NCBI GenBank assembly: GCA_964551035.1
Contig: CAZKBK010000017.1
Location: 34,052 to 98,051, forward strand
Source: Chryseosolibacter sp964551035
GTDB taxonomy: Bacteria > Bacteroidota > Bacteroidia > Cytophagales > Cyclobacteriaceae
Direction of reading: 5' to 3'
Length of the DNA: 64,000 nt
A model generated the notes under the pieces. The model was not told where the DNA came from. It worked only from the letters and a program-made list of their open reading frames with translations, and searched no databases. Positions 1-9,484 of this stretch are shown here, piece after piece (position 1 is the first letter of the stretch; each line of letters opens with the position of its first letter). The translations under genes and the position numbers were made by a program.

Positions 1-1660
1 GGTCTTCCTCCATTTTAATGACGTGTTCGTCGGAGTCGAACAGGTCGCGGTATTGCTGATCCTCGACAAACCGATCGAGTTCCCGGTCGAAGTTGTAGAC
101 CCCGCGAAGCGCGGGAAAGATCAGCTTGTTGCCGATGAACTCCATGTTGTTGAGGTGATCGGCGGGAAGTCCGTCCGTGGCGTTGTAGTACCGGATGGAG
201 TCGATGCGTTGAAGGGCGTCGTCAAAGGTGATCCGGTAGATGCCCTTGTATCCATGCGCCATCCAGACATTGCCTTGCCCGTCGATCTCGAGCACCCGCG
301 ACGACTCGTCAAAGCCATCGTATTTTTTCTTGATGGCGATCCGCCCGCCTTCGATCCGCAACAGGCTCAATCCGTTGTAGGAGCCCATCAGAAGGTGGTC
401 GGGCCTGTTCGGAAAGGCGATAAACTCCCACGCGCCTTTTTCATCACCCAGCAAGTGGACACGCTTTCCTTTTATTTCGTACGGACCGTTGTGATGTCCC
501 ATCAACAGGTGGTTGCGTATTTTTGTAAGCTGATACACCTGTCCCGCGCTACCGGGAATCAGCGTAAAGGTCCGCTGCGCGGGATCCGCCCGGTCCAGGT
601 AGTACAATCCGGTATTCGTGCCGAGATAGAGCATGGTCCCCGCCTGAAGCGCGGCATAACCCGTGCCTGAAAGCCCGGCGTTGCTGTCGATCAGGGTAAA
701 AGGGGAACTGCGTTCGACCAGCGCAATGCTGTTGTTTAACCCCAGCCAAAGGTTGTCCTGGCTGTCCTGGTACACGGCATGGATCGTCTGGTCAAGCAAC
801 CCGTTGTCGCGGTTGATGTGCATGAGCAGTTGACCCCCCTGGTCGATGATCAGTAGCCCGTTGTCTTGTGTGCCGATCGCCATTGCTCCATCCTTGAGGA
901 GGATCGCCTGATTGATCACGCACGATCCCAGCGTCGTGTTCGGCGCCGTGGGAAACGGGCTGATGTGGCCGGCGTTGTAACGGAAAATGCCGTCATGGAT
1001 CGTGAAGATGAGCAGTTCCGACTTGCCCGCCGGAAGAACCGATGCAATCTGACGATGCCCGAAGAATTCACCGCCCGGAATAATATGGAGTTCCTTTCCC
1101 CTGAGCGCTGAAAGCCCATGTCCCCACTGCAGCACGTAGATGTCGTCGTTGACGAGAAATGAAAACTCCAAAGGGAATCCGGGGTCGATGATCTCCAGCG
1201 CGTTTCCGGGTGTGTGGGCAAAGATATTGTCGAACGTAAGGAAATGGATCTTTCCACGTGTTTCATAAATCCGCCACACTTCGTCAAAGTTCCGGTACGC
1301 TTCCGGAAGGCTGTCAGCCAGGGAGAAATAGCGGAGACTGCCGCGTGCGTCGGGCGCAAAGTATCCGAAGTCGGCCTGGCTGCCCACATAGATGTTTCCA
1401 TTGCCCGACACATGCACGGATCTGATCTTTGTGCCGTTGATCACCGGGTGAATAGACCAGGTGGACCCGTCAAATTCCAGCAGACCAAAGTTGTTAGCCA
1501 CGTAGAGGATGCCGGAATCATCTTCCATGAAGTCCCAGCTCTGGATCCCGCCCTGAAACTCCTCCGGTGTAAAATTTCGGATAAATGGCGTCCCGGGGCT
1601 TTGGGCCAGCAGCGAAAGGCTCGGCCAGATCATCAAAAAAAGAGACATCAAACGCGACAT
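1..1660 (-). CDS. Two-component regulator propeller protein, N-terminal part (cut by left edge)
   Basis: The frame is open from the ATG at 1660 to the left edge, giving about 553 residues without a stop. It begins with a signal peptide (MSRLMSLFLMIWPSLSLLAQ) followed by repeats typical of the seven-bladed sensor propellers of Bacteroidota hybrid regulators, for example segments reading GGIQSWDFMEDDSGILYVAN and NFGLLEFDGSTWSI. Such proteins carry a periplasmic propeller, then a Y_Y_Y domain, then a cytoplasmic output part; the output part lies outside the window, so it may be a histidine kinase or a LuxR-type regulator. It is divergent from the SusC operon, the usual place for a sugar-sensing regulator of a polysaccharide utilization locus. 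Control of that locus is inferred, not shown. Confidence 0.8.
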   Translation of the reverse strand, partial: MSRLMSLFLMIWPSLSLLAQSPGTPFIRNFTPEEFQGGIQSWDFMEDDSGILYVANNFGLLEFDGSTWSIHPVINGTKIRSVHVSGNGNIYVGSQADFGYFAPDARGSLRYFSLADSLPEAYRNFDEVWRIYETRGKIHFLTFDNIFAHTPGNALEIIDPGFPLEFSFLVNDDIYVLQWGHGLSALRGKELHIIPGGEFFGHRQIASVLPAGKSELLIFTIHDGIFRYNAGHISPFPTAPNTTLGSCVINQAILLKDGAMAIGTQDNGLLIIDQGGQLLMHINRDNGLLDQTIHAVYQDSQDNLWLGLNNSIALVERSSPFTLIDSNAGLSGTGYAALQAGTMLYLGTNTGLYYLDRADPAQRTFTLIPGSAGQVYQLTKIRNHLLMGHHNGPYEIKGKRVHLLGDEKGAWEFIAFPNRPDHLLMGSYNGLSLLRIEGGRIAIKKKYDGFDESSRVLEIDGQGNVWMAHGYKGIYRITFDDALQRIDSIRYYNATDGLPADHLNNMEFIGNKLIFPALRGVYNFDRELDRFVEDQQYRDLFDSDEHVIKMEED

Positions 1661-1711
1661 GGACCGAGGCTTTTGGTGGGGTTAAAACACGGCACTGATG
1701 TATCACCGAAA

Positions 1712-1733
1712 TTTATCGAAGTATTTCGATAAA
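1712..1733. promoter_or_regulatory. Perfect 9-bp inverted repeat in the divergent regulator/SusC promoter region
   Basis: Arms TTTATCGAA (1712-1720) and TTCGATAAA (1725-1733) flank a GTAT loop. It lies 52 bases upstream of the propeller gene start and about 170 bases upstream of SusC. There is no strong GC stem, so an operator is more likely than a terminator, but no bound protein is known. Confidence 0.45.
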
Positions 1734-1905
1734 AGAAAAAAATATGCTGTATTGCCTAAAAACGCATATTGTGCCCGGGTTGTAGAGTATTTGATGTAGT
1801 GCATTTCCCTCGCTGATGTAACATTGTAGTAGTGATTGAGGGTATTGGAAACGCGTGATCCCGATATCTTGCAAACGATTTCTTGGAACTTCAATCCTTA
1901 ATTGC

Positions 1906-4900
1906 ATGCGAAAACTTATACTCACCCTGCTGCTGAACACCATGCTGATTTCAGTAGCCTTATCGCAACGATCCGTATCCGGTAAAGTGATCGGAGGAAC
2001 GGACAGCGGCCTGCCCGGTGTAAGTGTCATCGTGAAGGGCACCAACCTGGGCACCTCAACGGATGTGAATGGAGATTACACGCTCCAGATCCCGGAAGAC
2101 GCCCAGACTCTGGTGTTCTCTTTCATCGGATTTGGCACGCAGGAAGAAACCATCGGGACACGCTCGGTCATTGACGTGACCCTGCACGAAGACATTCGCC
2201 AGTTGGGCGAAGTCGTCGTCGTAGGGTACGGCACAAGCACCGTTAAAGAGGTGTCCGGTGCCATTAACACCGTCAAAGGCGAAGACATCATGGGCGTTAA
2301 TCCCGTGCGCCTCGACCAGGCGCTTCAGGGACAAAGCGCCGGCGTACAAATCACTACGGCGTCGGGATCGCCCGGCGGCGCGTTGAGCATCCGCATCCGC
2401 GGCCTCTCTACCCAGGGTGATAACAATCCTTTGATCCTCGTAGATGGAATTATTTTCCACCCCGATGGACTCAACTCGCTCAACCCCGCTGACATCGAAT
2501 CTGTCGACGTGCTCAAGGATGCCTCCGCCGCCATCTATGGTGTCCTCGGCGCCAACGGCGTGATCTACATCACTACGAAAGGCGGAAAATACAATTCGAA
2601 ACCGACACTGGACTTTTCCGGGTACTACGGTGTACAACAAACGGCGAAAAAGATCAACCTGCTGGATGCAACGGAATTCGCCGTGCTGAAAAATGAAGCC
2701 TTTGCGGCAGCCGGCCAGCCGTTGCCGTACCCGAATGCAACCCTGGGCGAAGGTACTGATTGGCAGGATGAGATCTTCCAGGAGGCGCCAATCCAGAATT
2801 ATCACCTTACGCTTTCCGGTGGATCGGAAAAAACCGCCTATTCTATCGGCGGCTCTTTCCTCGATCAGGAGGGCATCGTCGGTGGAGACAAAGCCTCCTA
2901 CAGGCGCTACAATGCGCGAATTAACTTCTCGACGGAGATCGCCGAAGACGTTACGCTGCAAAACGTCTTCCTTTATACCAACGAACGGCGGAGAACCCTT
3001 CCTGAAAGCGGCATCGCATCGGTCCTCTATAACGCCATCAACGCATCACCGCTCGCGTCCGTGCGCACGCCGGAAGGACGCTACACCTATCTCGAAGAGT
3101 TCAGCGACATCATCAACCCGTTGGCGCAGATCGACAACACGTTCAACAACACGGCGGTCAACAAACTCGTCGGAAAACAGGAACTCACCTGGGCGATCAA
3201 CGACCGGTTCGAGCTGTCGGGGCGCGCGGGCTACACCTATGCCGTAGTGGAAGGAAAGGGCTTTAATCCCCTTGTTTACTACGGCGCCAACAAGGCACAG
3301 AACACCGCCGCAAATGCGGATCTGGATCCGCCCACGCGTGACGTTTTCGGTCAACTGTTGCCCGTTTACAACTCCGTGAACGAGTATCGCAACACCTATT
3401 TCACAACCAACCTCGACGCCTTCCTCAACTACAACCAGACCTTCGGCGTACACGCGGTTAAGGCAACGTTGGGAACATCAATTTTTATCGACCGGAGTTC
3501 TGGTCTTTCAGGTACCGCTTACAACATTCCTTATAATGCCTGGGAGTTTGCCGACATATCCCTTGCGGACAATGCAGACCTGTTCAACAGCACCGGTTCT
3601 TTCCAGGATGAATCGCGCCTGTTGTCGCAATTTGTTCGCGGGCAGTATGCGTACGACGGCCGCTACATTTTCTCTGCAACCTTGCGCAGGGACGGATCGA
3701 CAAAGTTTGGCAGCAACAACCGTTTTGGATATTTCCCTTCAGCCTCGGCGGCGTGGGTCATTTCGGACGAGTCATTCTTCGGTGCCGACTTCGTGCAGTT
3801 CCTTAAGTTGCGGGCCAGCTATGGTATCATCGGTAATGACCGCATCGGCACGTGGCGCTACCGCGCGCTGCTCGGTGGAGAGGCGGTTTATCCGTTCGGC
3901 GACCAACTGATCACCGGTCAGGCCATCGGTGTGCTCGGCAATGAAGACCTGAAGTGGGAGACCACCCATCAGTTCAACGCCGGCTTCGATGCCGACATCG
4001 TCTCGGAACGACTTAGCGTTTCCCTCGACTATTACATCAAGACCACGCACGACCTGCTGTTTACACCCGAAGTGTCGGGGATTACCGGAGCGTATGGCCC
4101 TGGCGGCGCAGGCCCGACAATCAACGCGGGGAACGTGAGGAACCGCGGCATCGACCTTACCCTGGCGTACAGTCAGGAGATCAGCGAGGCGATTGGTTTT
4201 TATGCCACATACACCCTAACCACCTTCAGGAATGAAGTAACCGAAATGCCGTCTGACTTCATCCCGGGAGGAGGCTTCGGCGTGGGCGGCATGACTGCCA
4301 GTAGAATGCAGGTAGGCTTTCCGTTGGGATATTTCTTTGGCTACAAGACCGACGGTGTCTACCAAAACCAGTCGGAGATCGATGAGCGCGGCGTGACGCA
4401 GGCAGGTGCTGCCCCTGGCGACCTCCGTTATGTCGATATCAGCGGTGACAACGAGGTCAACTTCAGCAACGAATCGGATAAGACCTTGCTCGGATCTCCT
4501 ATTCCGGACGCGACCATGGGTTTGAACCTCGGCGTGACGTTCAAAGGGGTCGATCTGTCGGCTTTGGTCTATTCGTCGATAGGCAACGAGATCGTTCGAA
4601 ACTATGAGCGTCAGCAGCCCCTGGCCAATCAGTTGGCTTACCGCATCGGCCGGTGGACCGGCGATGGCTCCACCAACGAACATCCGCGGCAAACGGTGGG
4701 ATTGAATACCAACGCCGTCTTTTCGGACTACTACGTCGAAGATGGCTCCTATATCCGACTCAGGAACGTACAGCTTGGATACACCTTCCCCCGTACACTG
4801 ACTGAAAGGATCGGTGCCAAGAAGGTGAGGCTTTATGTGGCGGCCAACAACCTCCTGACCCTTACGCGGTACCGGGGATTTGATCCCGATAACTCGTCGC

Positions 4901-4983
4901 CTGCGCCCCTCTACGCGGGGATTGACAGCGGGTTTTATCCGCAGGCGCGGACATTCATGGCAGGTATTAACCTTAACTTCTAA
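1906..4983 (+). CDS. SusC/RagA-family TonB-linked outer-membrane transporter
   Basis: This is a 1025-residue SusC-type receptor that imports oligosaccharides through the outer membrane with energy from TonB. The ATG at 1906 is chosen over the in-frame ATG at 1855 because it starts directly with a signal peptide (MRKLILTLLLNTMLISVALS, then Q). Next come a carboxypeptidase-D-like regulatory domain (VSGKVIGGTDSGLPGVSVIV, residues about 23-105), the family signature region ending GEVVVVGYG, a plug domain with VLKDASAAIYGVLGANGVI, and a long beta-barrel ending in a C-terminal aromatic residue (LNF). SusD follows after 4 bases. A weak -7-like box (TAACATTG, 1819-1826) is the only promoter candidate seen. 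The GH16 neighbours suggest a beta-glucan substrate. Confidence 0.96.
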   Translation: MRKLILTLLLNTMLISVALSQRSVSGKVIGGTDSGLPGVSVIVKGTNLGTSTDVNGDYTLQIPEDAQTLVFSFIGFGTQEETIGTRSVIDVTLHEDIRQLGEVVVVGYGTSTVKEVSGAINTVKGEDIMGVNPVRLDQALQGQSAGVQITTASGSPGGALSIRIRGLSTQGDNNPLILVDGIIFHPDGLNSLNPADIESVDVLKDASAAIYGVLGANGVIYITTKGGKYNSKPTLDFSGYYGVQQTAKKINLLDATEFAVLKNEAFAAAGQPLPYPNATLGEGTDWQDEIFQEAPIQNYHLTLSGGSEKTAYSIGGSFLDQEGIVGGDKASYRRYNARINFSTEIAEDVTLQNVFLYTNERRRTLPESGIASVLYNAINASPLASVRTPEGRYTYLEEFSDIINPLAQIDNTFNNTAVNKLVGKQELTWAINDRFELSGRAGYTYAVVEGKGFNPLVYYGANKAQNTAANADLDPPTRDVFGQLLPVYNSVNEYRNTYFTTNLDAFLNYNQTFGVHAVKATLGTSIFIDRSSGLSGTAYNIPYNAWEFADISLADNADLFNSTGSFQDESRLLSQFVRGQYAYDGRYIFSATLRRDGSTKFGSNNRFGYFPSASAAWVISDESFFGADFVQFLKLRASYGIIGNDRIGTWRYRALLGGEAVYPFGDQLITGQAIGVLGNEDLKWETTHQFNAGFDADIVSERLSVSLDYYIKTTHDLLFTPEVSGITGAYGPGGAGPTINAGNVRNRGIDLTLAYSQEISEAIGFYATYTLTTFRNEVTEMPSDFIPGGGFGVGGMTASRMQVGFPLGYFFGYKTDGVYQNQSEIDERGVTQAGAAPGDLRYVDISGDNEVNFSNESDKTLLGSPIPDATMGLNLGVTFKGVDLSALVYSSIGNEIVRNYERQQPLANQLAYRIGRWTGDGSTNEHPRQTVGLNTNAVFSDYYVEDGSYIRLRNVQLGYTFPRTLTERIGAKKVRLYVAANNLLTLTRYRGFDPDNSSPAPLYAGIDSGFYPQARTFMAGINLNF

Positions 4984-4987
4984 GGCG

Positions 4988-6457
4988 ATGAAAAAGATAT
5001 TTCAAATTTCAACACTCGTACTCACAGGCCTGTTCATCTCGATCAGTTGCGATGACTTTGTGGATGTTGGGCCGCAATACAAGATGGACGCCGACAACTT
5101 TTTCAGAAGTCCGGCCGACTATGACAAAGCGTTGACCGCGGCCTACGACCTGTTGCAAACGACGTTTAACAATCTGTGGATCGGCGAGATTGCATCCGAT
5201 AACGCGATCGCCGGAGGGGAAAGCGTAACCGACACCGAGGGGCTGCACCAGATCGATGAGATGACCCACGGTGGCGTGAACAACGAACTGCGCCGTGTGT
5301 GGCGGTGGATGTATGCCGGTGTCACGCGCGCCAACTACATCTTTGAATACAAGGACGCCCTCGAATTCGAAGGCAAGGAACGCATCCTCGCCGAGGCGGC
5401 ATTCCTTCGCGCCTTCTATTACTTTGAGTTGGTGAAATTTTTTGGCGACGTTCCGTTGATCGTCGACAAGCGCCTTAGCGGAAGCGAAGTTTCGGAACAG
5501 CCGAGGACACCTGCTACGGACGTGTATGCGCAGATCGAAAAGGACCTGTTGTTCGCGGCCGAGCGTCTTGACTGGACGACGCCGGTGAAAGGACGGGCTA
5601 CCCGCGGCGCCGCGCTGAGTTTGCTGGGCAAGGCATACCTTTATCAGAACAAGTTTGATGAAGCCGCCACCACCTTCGATATCGTAATTAACGAAGGTCC
5701 CTACGACCTCTTTGACGATGTAACAACGATGTTTCGCGTGGCCAATGAAAACAACAGTGAAGTCGTTTTCGATGTGCAATACGTTGGCATCGAAGGCGGG
5801 GGCTATGGTTGTCTTGAATGTCTTGAAGGCAATGCAGCCGTCGGCTTCCACGGCATCCGCGGCTACCAGGGTCCGGTCTACGCCGATGGCAACAGCTACA
5901 ACCTCCCAACGGATGACCTCGTGGCAGCCTTCGAAGCGGGCGATCCCCGGCTCACGGCGTCAGTACTCGACATCGAGGCATGGCAGGCTGCAAACCCTGA
6001 TGTTGAATATGTCGAAGGCGCGGGAGGACACACGGGATACTACAACAACAAGTACCTCAAACGTGCCGATGAACTCGGCCCCCCCGACAACGACCTGACG
6101 AGCCCGGTCAACTATGTGGTGATCCGCTATGCCGATGTGTTGCTGATGGCGGCGGAGGCGAACAACCGGAAGTCGGCGCCCAACGACGTCCTCGCGCAGC
6201 AGTATCTTAACGAGGTGCGCGACCGCGTGGACCTGGATGCCGTAACGGCTACCGGCACCGCGCTCACCGAGGCGATCTGGAACGAACGCCGCGTCGAACT
6301 TGCCGGCGAGGGACATCGCTTCTTCGACCTGGTAAGAACAGGTAAGGCGGCGGATGAGATAGCTGGGTTTGTCGCCGGCAAACACGAACGCTTCCCGATA
6401 CCGCAGATCGAGATCGATCTCGCCGGCGCAGGATGGGACCAGAATCCTAATTATTGA
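4988..6457 (+). CDS. SusD/RagB-family nutrient-binding outer-membrane lipoprotein
   Basis: This 489-residue lipoprotein forms the lid of the SusC channel. The start at 4988 gives a lipoprotein signal (MKKIFQISTLVLTGLFISIS-C, Cys21); the longer frame from 4880 runs inside SusC and is ignored. Family features include the N-terminal DNFFRSPADYDKALTAAYD, the TPR-like segment AEAAFLRAFYYFELVKFFGD with VPLI after it, and the C-terminal WNERRVELAGEGHRFFDLVR, all typical of RagB/SusD. It is 4 bases after SusC and 20 bases before the next lipoprotein gene, so the three are one operon. Confidence 0.96.
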   Translation: MKKIFQISTLVLTGLFISISCDDFVDVGPQYKMDADNFFRSPADYDKALTAAYDLLQTTFNNLWIGEIASDNAIAGGESVTDTEGLHQIDEMTHGGVNNELRRVWRWMYAGVTRANYIFEYKDALEFEGKERILAEAAFLRAFYYFELVKFFGDVPLIVDKRLSGSEVSEQPRTPATDVYAQIEKDLLFAAERLDWTTPVKGRATRGAALSLLGKAYLYQNKFDEAATTFDIVINEGPYDLFDDVTTMFRVANENNSEVVFDVQYVGIEGGGYGCLECLEGNAAVGFHGIRGYQGPVYADGNSYNLPTDDLVAAFEAGDPRLTASVLDIEAWQAANPDVEYVEGAGGHTGYYNNKYLKRADELGPPDNDLTSPVNYVVIRYADVLLMAAEANNRKSAPNDVLAQQYLNEVRDRVDLDAVTATGTALTEAIWNERRVELAGEGHRFFDLVRTGKAADEIAGFVAGKHERFPIPQIEIDLAGAGWDQNPNY

Positions 6458-6477
6458 CCTAAGAAAAAATTGAAGCT

Positions 6478-8349
6478 ATGAAAAAGGCATTGTTCAATAT
6501 CATATGGGTGCTCTTCCTTGGGGCGGGCATCCTGTCGTGTAAGGAGGATATCCCGGAGCTCGGCACGCCACCGACAGCGGAGGATCTCGCCTTCACCGTC
6601 ACGCCGAGTGAAACGAGCGCCAATATCCTTACCTTTTCGAATACTTCCGGCGCTTTTCTCAAACAGTGGGAATTCAGCAACGGGCAGCGCTTTGAAGGCA
6701 GTTCCGTACAGGTGACGTTTCCATTTCAGGGCACCTACGATGTGACGCTGCGCGTATTTACATCCGGCGGAAGCCTCGAAACGACTGAATCGTTCCTGGT
6801 CCCGGAGACGGACCTGAATCTCCTCGAGTCGATCTACACGATTCTTACGGGGGGCAATGAGGCACCCGAAGGGAAGCGCTGGGTGGTGGATGCGGGCACA
6901 CAAGGCCATATGGGAATCGGACCGGCGGATGGCAACACGCCCGCATGGTGGGCGGCTGCTCCCAACGACAAGAGTGAGACCGGCTTGTATGACGATGTGT
7001 ACACCTTCCAGCTCGACGGAATGAAATTCATCATGGAAACGAATGGAGACGTCTACGTCAACAACGCGCAGGGACCGAACTTTCCGGGGGCTTATGCGAA
7101 CAAGGGTGACCTCACGGCGCCATTCGACGGCCCCGAAAATCTCAGCTGGTCGGTTTCCAAGGATGGCGACAAACAATTCCTCACCATCAACGGCGCTGGT
7201 TTTATCGGCTACTACACCGGCGTGTCCACCTACGAGGTGCTCACCGCTACCGAGGAGCTGATTCACCTGCGTTACCTTGACGCGGCAAATTCCGCTAACG
7301 CGTGGTATCTGCGTTTGGTCCCTGAAGGGTTTGTATCGGCGCCAACCACGACCACCTTGCCGATCGATTTTGAAGGAGCGGTGCCGCCCTTTGTGGGTTT
7401 CGGCGGGTCGACCTATGAAGTGGTCGACAATCCCGCGGCCGACGGGGTGAACGGCAGCGCAAAAGTTGGAAAATATGTGAAAGGTACGGAAGGAAGTTGG
7501 GCGGGAATCAGCACCCAGCTATCCGGTAAGCTCGATTTTTCCGTGAACACAGTTTTCAAATATAAGGTATATTCGCCGGTGACCGGAAGGGCGCTGTTCA
7601 AGATTGAAGATTCAGCCGACGCCGGAAAGTTTGTGGAGGTTTTTGCCGACGTTACACAGGCCAACCAATGGCAGGAACTCACCTTTGACTTTTCCGGCAC
7701 CGAGAGCGGCGTATACGACAAGATTGCGCTGTTCCTCGATTTCGATAACAACGCCGGGGGAACTTTCTTAATCGATGATATCAGACTCGAGGCAGTCACG
7801 GCTTCGCTGACGGAAGCGGCGCTCACCGGAGGTGCCAGTAAAGCCTGGAAGCTGAAACCGGCGGCGGGTTCCTTCGGCGTCGGGCCCAACAAGGGAACCG
7901 ACGAATGGTGGCCCAACGGCGCCGATATCTCGGCTGACCGCCCTTGTCTTTTCAACGACGAGTACGTTTTTAGCACAGGTGGTGCCTACGAATACAAAGC
8001 CAATGGCGACGTATGGGCCGAGGGTTACATGGGCGTTGCGCCGGATGGTTGTATCGACGAGGCTGATCTTCCCGCAAATGCCGCCGCGTGGGGGGCAGGG
8101 ACACACACGTTTACGTTTGATGAAGGAACGGAATCCACGCCGGCGACGATCACCGTTTCCGGTACGGGAGCATTCATCGCGTTACCCAAAGCCTACAACG
8201 GAGGCGAGTATGCGTCGGCTCCTCCAACTACAGATGGGTCTGTGACGTATGAGGTCCTCAGCTACGTGAAGACGGCGACCTCGGAAACGATAACCATTTC
8301 CGTGGATATCGCCGGCGGTTTTTGGACATTTGTACTTGAAGCTCAATAA
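6478..8349 (+). CDS. SusE/F-position surface glycan-binding lipoprotein with PKD domain and duplicated module
   Basis: This 623-residue lipoprotein (lipobox ending GAGILSC, Cys21) sits where SusE/SusF-type surface glycan-binding proteins sit. Residues about 35-110 look like a PKD/Ig-like fold (FSNTSGAFLKQWEFSNG, GTYDVTLRVFTSGG). Two copies of a tryptophan-rich module follow, about residues 115-260 and 440-620, sharing a GGxxKxW start, a GxxGVGP-like stretch, a WW pair and a DDxYTF..NGDVY core. Between them is a jelly-roll region (LPIDFEGAVPPFVGFGG ... FLIDDIRLE) like carbohydrate-binding modules. There is no catalytic motif, so glycan capture at the cell surface is the likely role. It belongs to the SusCD operon and ends just before a strong hairpin. 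Confidence 0.8.
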   Translation: MKKALFNIIWVLFLGAGILSCKEDIPELGTPPTAEDLAFTVTPSETSANILTFSNTSGAFLKQWEFSNGQRFEGSSVQVTFPFQGTYDVTLRVFTSGGSLETTESFLVPETDLNLLESIYTILTGGNEAPEGKRWVVDAGTQGHMGIGPADGNTPAWWAAAPNDKSETGLYDDVYTFQLDGMKFIMETNGDVYVNNAQGPNFPGAYANKGDLTAPFDGPENLSWSVSKDGDKQFLTINGAGFIGYYTGVSTYEVLTATEELIHLRYLDAANSANAWYLRLVPEGFVSAPTTTTLPIDFEGAVPPFVGFGGSTYEVVDNPAADGVNGSAKVGKYVKGTEGSWAGISTQLSGKLDFSVNTVFKYKVYSPVTGRALFKIEDSADAGKFVEVFADVTQANQWQELTFDFSGTESGVYDKIALFLDFDNNAGGTFLIDDIRLEAVTASLTEAALTGGASKAWKLKPAAGSFGVGPNKGTDEWWPNGADISADRPCLFNDEYVFSTGGAYEYKANGDVWAEGYMGVAPDGCIDEADLPANAAAWGAGTHTFTFDEGTESTPATITVSGTGAFIALPKAYNGGEYASAPPTTDGSVTYEVLSYVKTATSETITISVDIAGGFWTFVLEAQ

Positions 8350-8356
8350 AAATCAG

Positions 8357-8384
8357 GGCAGCCGGAATCTCTCCGGCTGCCTTT
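8357..8384 (+). terminator. Strong stem-loop between the glycan-binding and GH16 genes
   Basis: A 10-bp GC-rich stem, GGCAGCCGGA with TCCGGCTGCC, has a 5-base loop and is followed by TTTAATT. It lies in the 46-base gap inside the apparent operon. It may act as a partial terminator or as an mRNA-stabilising hairpin. Confidence 0.75.
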
Positions 8385-8395
8385 AATTACCCGTC

Positions 8396-9484
8396 ATGAA
8401 GCACCACTTGCCATTGTTGTCCTTGTTCTTGTTCTTGGCGTGCGACAACGCTGCCCCGCCGGCGCCGGTCGTTCCACCATCAGGTCTCGTCATCACGGTA
8501 ACGGAAGGCGAGGGCAGGGCCGTCGAAGTATCCGCATCGGCGACGAATGCCAACTTCTATACGGTTTATTTTGGGGAAGTTGCTTTCGCTTCCGTAAAAA
8601 CGATGTCCGGCAAAGCGGCGTATACCTACAGCATGGACGGCGTCTACACCATCAAGGTCAACGCCCACGCTACCGACGATGTGTTTATCTCCGAAACGCA
8701 GGAGGTGGAGATCGCCCTGGGTGATGGCATTGAAATCCCGGCGGAGGGCTATACGACGCCTTTGAGCTACGACGGCATGCAGCTCCTCTGGCAGGATGAA
8801 TTCGATGGTGACGTACTCGACCAGGATGACTGGACGCATGAAGTCGGGACGGGCAGCAACGGATGGGGAAATAATGAGCTGCAGTACTACCGCCCGCAGA
8901 ATACGACGATCAAAGAAGGCTGTCTGGTAATCACGGCGCGCCGCGAGAACTATGGGGGAAGTGAGTTCACGTCGTCACGCATCATCACACAGGACAAGGT
9001 GACGTTTCAATATGGACGTGTCGACATCCGCGCGGCCCTGCCGAAAGGTCAGGGCATCTGGCCGGCGCTATGGATGCTGGGCAACAACATCGGCAGCGTG
9101 GGCTGGCCGTCGTGCGGAGAGATCGATATCATGGAAATGATCGGCGGTGCAGGGCGTGAAAAGACCGTGCATGGAACCGTCCACTGGGAAAGCAACGGCC
9201 ACGCCAGCTATGGCAACGATCATTCTCTCGCATCGGGAACTTACGGTGACAAGTTCCATGTGTTCTCCATCGAATGGACTCCCACAACCATCACCTGGTA
9301 CGTCGACGATGTCCAGTTTAATGTGATCGACATCACACCCGCGGACCTGGCCGAGTTTCACCAATCGTTCTTTTTGATCTTTAATGTGGCCGTCGGGGGA
9401 AACTGGCCCGGTTCTCCCGACGCCTCTACACTGTTTCCACAACATTTGATTGTCGACTATGTCCGCGTATTCCAGCATGAATAA
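8396..9484 (+). CDS. GH16 family beta-glucanase lipoprotein (laminarinase-like), copy 1
   Basis: This 362-residue enzyme has a lipoprotein signal (LFLFLAC, Cys16), a PKD-like domain at about residues 25-110 and a GH16 catalytic domain at about 125-362. The GH16 signature GEIDIME places the nucleophile at Glu242, the assisting Asp at 244 and the acid/base at Glu247. Substrate-cleft motifs GWGNNELQYY and WPALWMLG fit the beta-1,3- and beta-1,3/1,4-glucanase branch rather than agarases or carrageenases. It probably cuts beta-glucan at the cell surface so that SusCD can import the pieces. The stop overlaps the next gene's first possible ATG. Confidence 0.92.
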   Translation: MKHHLPLLSLFLFLACDNAAPPAPVVPPSGLVITVTEGEGRAVEVSASATNANFYTVYFGEVAFASVKTMSGKAAYTYSMDGVYTIKVNAHATDDVFISETQEVEIALGDGIEIPAEGYTTPLSYDGMQLLWQDEFDGDVLDQDDWTHEVGTGSNGWGNNELQYYRPQNTTIKEGCLVITARRENYGGSEFTSSRIITQDKVTFQYGRVDIRAALPKGQGIWPALWMLGNNIGSVGWPSCGEIDIMEMIGGAGREKTVHGTVHWESNGHASYGNDHSLASGTYGDKFHVFSIEWTPTTITWYVDDVQFNVIDITPADLAEFHQSFFLIFNVAVGGNWPGSPDASTLFPQHLIVDYVRVFQHE

